Origin: CAZGYE01 sp964530165
GTDB taxonomy: Bacteria; Planctomycetota; Planctomycetia; Planctomycetales; Planctomycetaceae
Assembly: GCA_964530165.1 (NCBI GenBank)
Contig: CAZGYE010000278.1
Span: forward strand, 1 to 7,864
Reading direction: 5' to 3'
DNA: 7,864 nt
The notes beneath the pieces were generated by a model. It was given only the letters and a program-made list of their open reading frames with translations, did not search any database and was not told the origin of the DNA. This document shows positions 4,767 to 7,864 of this stretch, in pieces (position 1 is the first letter of the stretch; each line of letters begins with the position of its first letter). Position numbers and translations under genes: made by a program.

Positions 4767-7169
4767 TCAATCGAACTGTAACTTCACCCAGTACAACTTC
4801 TGCCGGTCACCGCGAATGCGCAGGTCTTCGAGCATCGCCTCGACGTCGAGCCGCAGGAAGTCGTTGAACTTCTGCCGGCCGCCCATTCGCACGGCCACCC
4901 GTTTGTCAAAGTCGACGAAATCGGGAGACAGCCAGATGGTGTTCTTGTCTGCTCCAGAGCGAATGGTAATTGTATTGCCCGGCGAGACCCGCGCGTAGAG
5001 AATCATCGGTCTTGCTTGCTGGATGACGTTGGGGGGAAATCCCTCGGCTTTGATCCAGAAATGGCGGTTGTCGCCGGGCCGCATGACCTTGACGTCAATC
5101 TCTTTGACGTACTTCACGCGGCGCGTGAGGTCCATCCAGTCGAAGAGTTTGTGGATCTCGGCGTAATACGATTCGTAGCCGCGACCGATGTACTCGGTGT
5201 AAATAATGTTGTGTCCGTAGCGCATCATGCGGTTGATGACCGTGGCGTTGCGGGCCCGTGAATCTCGGCAGTACTCACCGCTGACCACGTACCAGGCCAG
5301 ATGCTTCGAGTTCTGCCAGTACCACTTGCAAAGGTCGCCGGTGATGCCCGCGATCGGAATGACGCCGGCAAATACATCGGGATGCGACATGCCGATGTCG
5401 AAGGCCGCGTCGCCGCCCATGCCGTGTCCGGCCAGAAAGATGCGGTCCGAATCGATGTGGAAGCGTTTGCGGGCATCACGGATCGACTGCAGCACGATGT
5501 AATGCGCTTGGGCGTCTCCGTCATATTTTCGCTGTTTCTCCTCGGCGTACTCCGGCGCGATGACAACGTAGCCGTGCCGCTGGGACTGGCCTGGTTTCCT
5601 TTTGGTGCCTCCCCACCAAAGCAACTCGTCCTTGGTGGACCGCTCCGCGGGTCGCAGGGCCACAATCAGCGGATAGCGATGGTGCGGGGTGAACTTGGTC
5701 GGGTATTCGGTCGGCAAAAGCGCCGAGTAGGAAACGGGAACCTCGGCGTCTTTTGCGGTCACCTCAACCGTGAGTGCCTCACCGGCGGCAATGTCGGGCG
5801 GTTCGGGTTGCAGCGGCGCCGGCAAAAGGGGGATCAACTGCCGAATCCTCTGCGGACCAACCCCTTCCAGGTCGTTGAGTTGTGCCAGCAACTGTTTGCG
5901 GCGTTTGGGGTCGGAGTCCTCTGTCCGCAGATATTCGATGACGTGAACACGGGCGTCCCACAGCCGCAGCGTCGTCTCGAGGTCGTCGATGGCATTGGCG
6001 CTGCCCAGCACCCACCCGGAGTAGGCTAGCGCAAGTTTCTCGGCGGGGGTGCGCGACTCGTCGCCGGACTGTTTCAGGAACGCATCGAGCCGCTCCAGCG
6101 ATTCGTAGTCCTCCTTCAGTTGGTAATCAACAACCGATCGCAGTGGTTTCAGGGCCGCGGTCCGTTTCGGATCCTCCAGTTGCGACGGCAGGTCGCCCAG
6201 CAGACCACGCACCATGTCGACGCGTTCGAGAGCTTGGTCGTACTCCGCGATCAATTCGCGGACCTCGCGCAATACGGCAGCGCTCATGTTCTTCACGGGG
6301 AACCGTTTCGCGTACTCGTACGCCAAACGATGCTGACCGGCAGCCTGGCGCCGCCGCAGCTCGGCGAGCAACTGTTTCGCCTGCAACTGTCGCAGCTCGA
6401 GGCTGACTTCTTCCACGCGATTCTTGTAGTCGGGGAAGTCCCGTGCGATCGACGTCAGCTCAGCGTCCGCCTGCTGAAGGAGCGATGCCTGGATGTAGAA
6501 GCGGGCGATCGCCATCCGGTCGTTCGGATTCTTTTGGTCGGTCACTTGGCGGATCATGTCGTCGAGAATCTTCGGTTCGATCGAAGTGATGGCAACGCCA
6601 TGTTCCCAGAGGACTGTCAGGCCCGTGACCCTCAGGTACTTGGGAGTGATCTTGGTGACGCCTTGGATGATGTTCAGCGGCCCTCTGGCGGTAGAGAGAG
6701 TCACTGCCCGGCGGCCGAACTTGTCGAAGGGCTTGACGACGACGACCCTGCCCAGCCGTTGCACCATCTTGCCGCCCTTTCTGCGCTGCGGGATGTCGAA
6801 CGTTTCATACCGCGAGAGGTCCTCCTCTTTGGTGACGTCGGCGACCTGCCTCGCGGGAATGTAAATTCGCTGCATTCCCGTATCGACGAGCAGGATGGGG
6901 AAGATGTTGATCGGACCTTGGCTCTGCTGAGTCAGCGCGTCGGTCAGGCCTTTGATGTAAGCCGCCTTGCCGGAAAATCGCATCCCATTTTTCAGATGGA
7001 CTTCATCGGCCGAACAAGGAAAAAGTAGAAAGGAAAAAGTAAGACAGAGGGACAAAGGGGCAAAGAGATAAAGGGGCAAAGGGAGTGTGGCGAATGTTCT
7101 CCGACCTTTGTGCCTCTGTGCCTTTGTGCCTTGTCTTCTCTTTCCCCTTTTCCGTTTTTCCTTGAGCAT
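4767..7169 (-). CDS. Large exported protein with helical-repeat region and alpha/beta-hydrolase-like pseudo-enzyme domain
   Basis: The product is 800 residues from ATG 7169; TTG 7214 and ATG 7211 are alternative starts adding 15 or 14 residues, and none has a good Shine-Dalgarno. From ATG 7169 the protein begins with a very basic stretch (residues 1-25), then a hydrophobic core (about 28-51) and a likely cut after PCSA at 54. Next comes VHLKNG (57-62), a common opening of exported planctomycete proteins, then a beta-rich part to about 195. A charged helical TPR-like region spans about 210-445 and a C-terminal alpha/beta-hydrolase-like domain about 475-690. There, RIFLAGHGMGGDAAF (576-590) lies where the nucleophile elbow G-x-S-x-G belongs, with Gly583 in place of Ser, and the expected late His region reads GRGYESYY. 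The esterase/PHB-depolymerase-like fold is an inference from motif order; hydrolysis by the usual triad is unlikely. It heads the probable operon with the esterase and sulfatase fusion and may bind substrate. No named family is assigned. Confidence 0.85.
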   Translation of the reverse strand: MLKEKRKRGKRRQGTKAQRHKGRRTFATLPLPLYLFAPLSLCLTFSFLLFPCSADEVHLKNGMRFSGKAAYIKGLTDALTQQSQGPINIFPILLVDTGMQRIYIPARQVADVTKEEDLSRYETFDIPQRRKGGKMVQRLGRVVVVKPFDKFGRRAVTLSTARGPLNIIQGVTKITPKYLRVTGLTVLWEHGVAITSIEPKILDDMIRQVTDQKNPNDRMAIARFYIQASLLQQADAELTSIARDFPDYKNRVEEVSLELRQLQAKQLLAELRRRQAAGQHRLAYEYAKRFPVKNMSAAVLREVRELIAEYDQALERVDMVRGLLGDLPSQLEDPKRTAALKPLRSVVDYQLKEDYESLERLDAFLKQSGDESRTPAEKLALAYSGWVLGSANAIDDLETTLRLWDARVHVIEYLRTEDSDPKRRKQLLAQLNDLEGVGPQRIRQLIPLLPAPLQPEPPDIAAGEALTVEVTAKDAEVPVSYSALLPTEYPTKFTPHHRYPLIVALRPAERSTKDELLWWGGTKRKPGQSQRHGYVVIAPEYAEEKQRKYDGDAQAHYIVLQSIRDARKRFHIDSDRIFLAGHGMGGDAAFDIGMSHPDVFAGVIPIAGITGDLCKWYWQNSKHLAWYVVSGEYCRDSRARNATVINRMMRYGHNIIYTEYIGRGYESYYAEIHKLFDWMDLTRRVKYVKEIDVKVMRPGDNRHFWIKAEGFPPNVIQQARPMILYARVSPGNTITIRSGADKNTIWLSPDFVDFDKRVAVRMGGRQKFNDFLRLDVEAMLEDLRIRGDRQKLYWVKLQFD
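7016..7163. repeat. Imperfect inverted repeat (palindromic element) built from 8-base units, inside the start of a gene
   Basis: Both ends carry the same outer sequence in opposite orientation: AAGGAAAAA at 7016-7024 and its complement at 7155-7163. The right arm contains four 8-base units (CCTTTGTG at 7105 and 7121, CCTCTGTG at 7113, CCTTGTCT at 7129). The left arm contains GGGACAAA, GGGGCAAA, GAGATAAA and GGGGCAAA at 7049-7080. The arms are about 60-67 bases with mismatches and small offsets, around a centre of about 22 bases (7083-7104). It is purine/pyrimidine biased and less GC-rich than its surroundings. It looks like a dispersed non-autonomous or REP-like element. No transposase or clear target duplication is visible. 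It is translated in frame within the neighbouring gene. Confidence 0.8.
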
Positions 7170-7283
7170 GTCTCCATCATCGCGCCTGAGACACGCGATT
7201 TCCAGGGCCATCAAGGATCTAAGACCTGAAATCAGCTCTCGTTCTTTATCTGGTCGGCCAGCACGACAACCGCGACACTTGTT

Positions 7284-7733
7284 CTAGACCGGCCCGTTCT
7301 GATCATTCGCCGCTTCCTCGATCGTAAGCCGGGCGTGTTTGATGTAGTTGTCCAGCGTCCCAAGATAATCAATCGCTTTGGCGATTTGATAATCCTTCAC
7401 CGAGACGACATTCGTTTCGGAGTCCGGCATGGGCAGCTGCGCATTCCCGCCGTCGACGGCAACCAGCAGAAACCTCTCCACGGCGGAGCTGCCGTAGCAG
7501 ATCTGATAATGCAAGAGCTGCGCGTCGGTTCCGACGACCTGCTGCTTCCACGATTGGGCAAAGGCGAAACGTTCGTCGTCGGAAAGCGAAACGGCCGAGG
7601 CGTCATCGGCGTCGACTCGCTCGATGCGGATGTTAAGATCCTGCCGAAACGTGTGCACGCCCGCCTCGCTCAGATGCAGCCAATCGTCGGCCGACGAACT
7701 GCAAATGATCTCCATCAGTTCTTCGTATGTCAT
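7284..7733 (-). CDS. Uncharacterised small cytosolic protein (149 aa), translationally coupled to upstream gene
   Basis: I do not recognise this protein by name. It starts at ATG 7733, which has an excellent Shine-Dalgarno (GGAGGT, 5-base spacer) and no in-frame alternative before an upstream stop. It is acidic with no signal peptide or membrane segment. It reads as a compact alpha+beta domain: an N-terminal helix (MTYEELMEIICSS), a DW-containing segment at 16-18, a strand rich in charged residues (DLNIRIER, 32-39), YQICYGSS at 76-83, FLLVAVDGG at 88-96, and a C-terminal helix with DYLGTLDNYI at 122-131. The upstream open frame ends in TGA overlapping this ATG (ATGA), so the two products are probably made in a fixed ratio. 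Size, charge and coupling fit an immunity or antitoxin-like partner, but no conserved motif proves this. Its stop is 114 bases before the start of the large exported protein. Confidence 0.8.
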   Translation of the reverse strand: MTYEELMEIICSSSADDWLHLSEAGVHTFRQDLNIRIERVDADDASAVSLSDDERFAFAQSWKQQVVGTDAQLLHYQICYGSSAVERFLLVAVDGGNAQLPMPDSETNVVSVKDYQIAKAIDYLGTLDNYIKHARLTIEEAANDQNGPV

Positions 7734-7864
7734 GAGCCACCTCCAACGTTGCCGATCTTCTCACAAATCGGTGTCCAGTTCCAGCCGAACGATGGTGGGA
7801 TGGATTGTCTTGGGTGGGCGTCAGGTATTGCGCGATTGCTGGGGATGTGGTACAAGACGTCGTC
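7730..7864 (-). CDS. 3' end of an unknown gene (44 C-terminal residues)
   Basis: From the right edge, a minus-strand frame is open for 44 codons and ends in TGA at 7732-7730, overlapping the next gene's ATG (7733-7731). The fragment begins DDVLYHIPSNRAIPDAHP, contains FGWNWTPICEKIG and ends in GGGS; the glycines come from the embedded Shine-Dalgarno of the next gene. I recognise no family in 44 residues. A second frame is also open through this stretch, so the call rests mainly on the ATGA overlap, which is common between functionally paired bacterial genes. If the downstream protein is an immunity protein, this would be the end of its toxin, but that is speculation. Confidence 0.45.
   Translation of the reverse strand, partial: DDVLYHIPSNRAIPDAHPRQSIPPSFGWNWTPICEKIGNVGGGS
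7739..7744 (-). promoter_or_regulatory. Strong Shine-Dalgarno of the 149-residue gene
   Basis: GGAGGT on the minus strand is 5 bases before ATG 7733-7731, the best ribosome binding site in the window. It lies inside the last codons of the upstream open frame (encoding Gly-Gly), so the two genes are packed without a gap and are likely co-transcribed and translationally coupled. Confidence 0.75.

Noticed and set aside
5833..5871. Helix-hairpin-helix-like stretch (EGVGPQRI) in the large exported protein
   Set aside because: It is a single GxGxxxI-like match in an exported, non-nucleic-acid context next to a Pro-rich linker, most likely coincidental.
6120..7028. Plus-strand 302-codon open frame opposite the large exported protein
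   Set aside because: It has a TTG start, no ribosome binding site and no domain. The opposite strand encodes the consistent exported protein.
6992..7180. Small minus-strand open frame with a hydrophobic stretch across the repeat
   Set aside because: The repeat gives charged and hydrophobic runs in several frames. This frame ends soon after the repeat and leads into no domain, unlike the frame of the large gene.
7250..7261. Short palindrome CTGGTCGGCCAG in the gap between the 149-residue gene and the large exported gene
   Set aside because: It has a four-base stem only and no adjacent T tract. It is too short to call an operator or terminator. Weak -35/-10-like matches nearby are at chance level.

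Overview
This window looks like a piece of a Planctomycetota chromosome. It is GC-rich, and every gene I accept is on the minus strand. It carries a formylglycine-type sulfatase, several exported hydrolase-fold proteins and large multidomain fusions. It also carries a low-complexity CAAAGG-type palindromic repeat of a kind I associate with that phylum. The assignment rests on gene content and style, not on a marker gene.

In transcription order (right to left): (a) 7864-7730 is the 3' end of an unknown gene, whose stop overlaps the next start as ATGA. (b) 7733-7284 is a small unrecognised cytosolic protein with a very good ribosome binding site. (c) 7169-4767 is a large exported protein with helical-repeat and alpha/beta-hydrolase-like domains. 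Its hydrolase domain has lost the usual serine nucleophile, and its signal peptide is encoded almost entirely by an inverted repeat at 7016-7163. (d) 4736-3771 is an exported alpha/beta hydrolase (esterase/lipase type). (e) 3688-521 is an exported 1055-residue fusion of a neutral-ceramidase-like domain, a sulfatase and C-terminal HEAT repeats. (f) 404-1 is the N-terminal part of an APC-type amino acid permease that runs off the left edge.

Genes (c), (d) and (e) are separated by 30 and 82 bases with no visible terminator, so they probably form one transcription unit. All three are predicted to be exported. A plausible reading is periplasmic or surface processing of a sulfated, acylated or acetylated polymer, with the fusion removing sulfate, the esterase removing ester groups and the pseudo-hydrolase perhaps binding rather than cutting. 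That is inference from context. Genes (a) and (b) are linked by translational coupling and are a separate pair; a toxin-immunity relation is possible but unproven. No intergenic stretch reaches 300 bases: the gaps are 405-520, 3689-3770, 4737-4766 and 7170-7283. No tRNA, rRNA, CRISPR array, insertion sequence or convincing terminator was seen.
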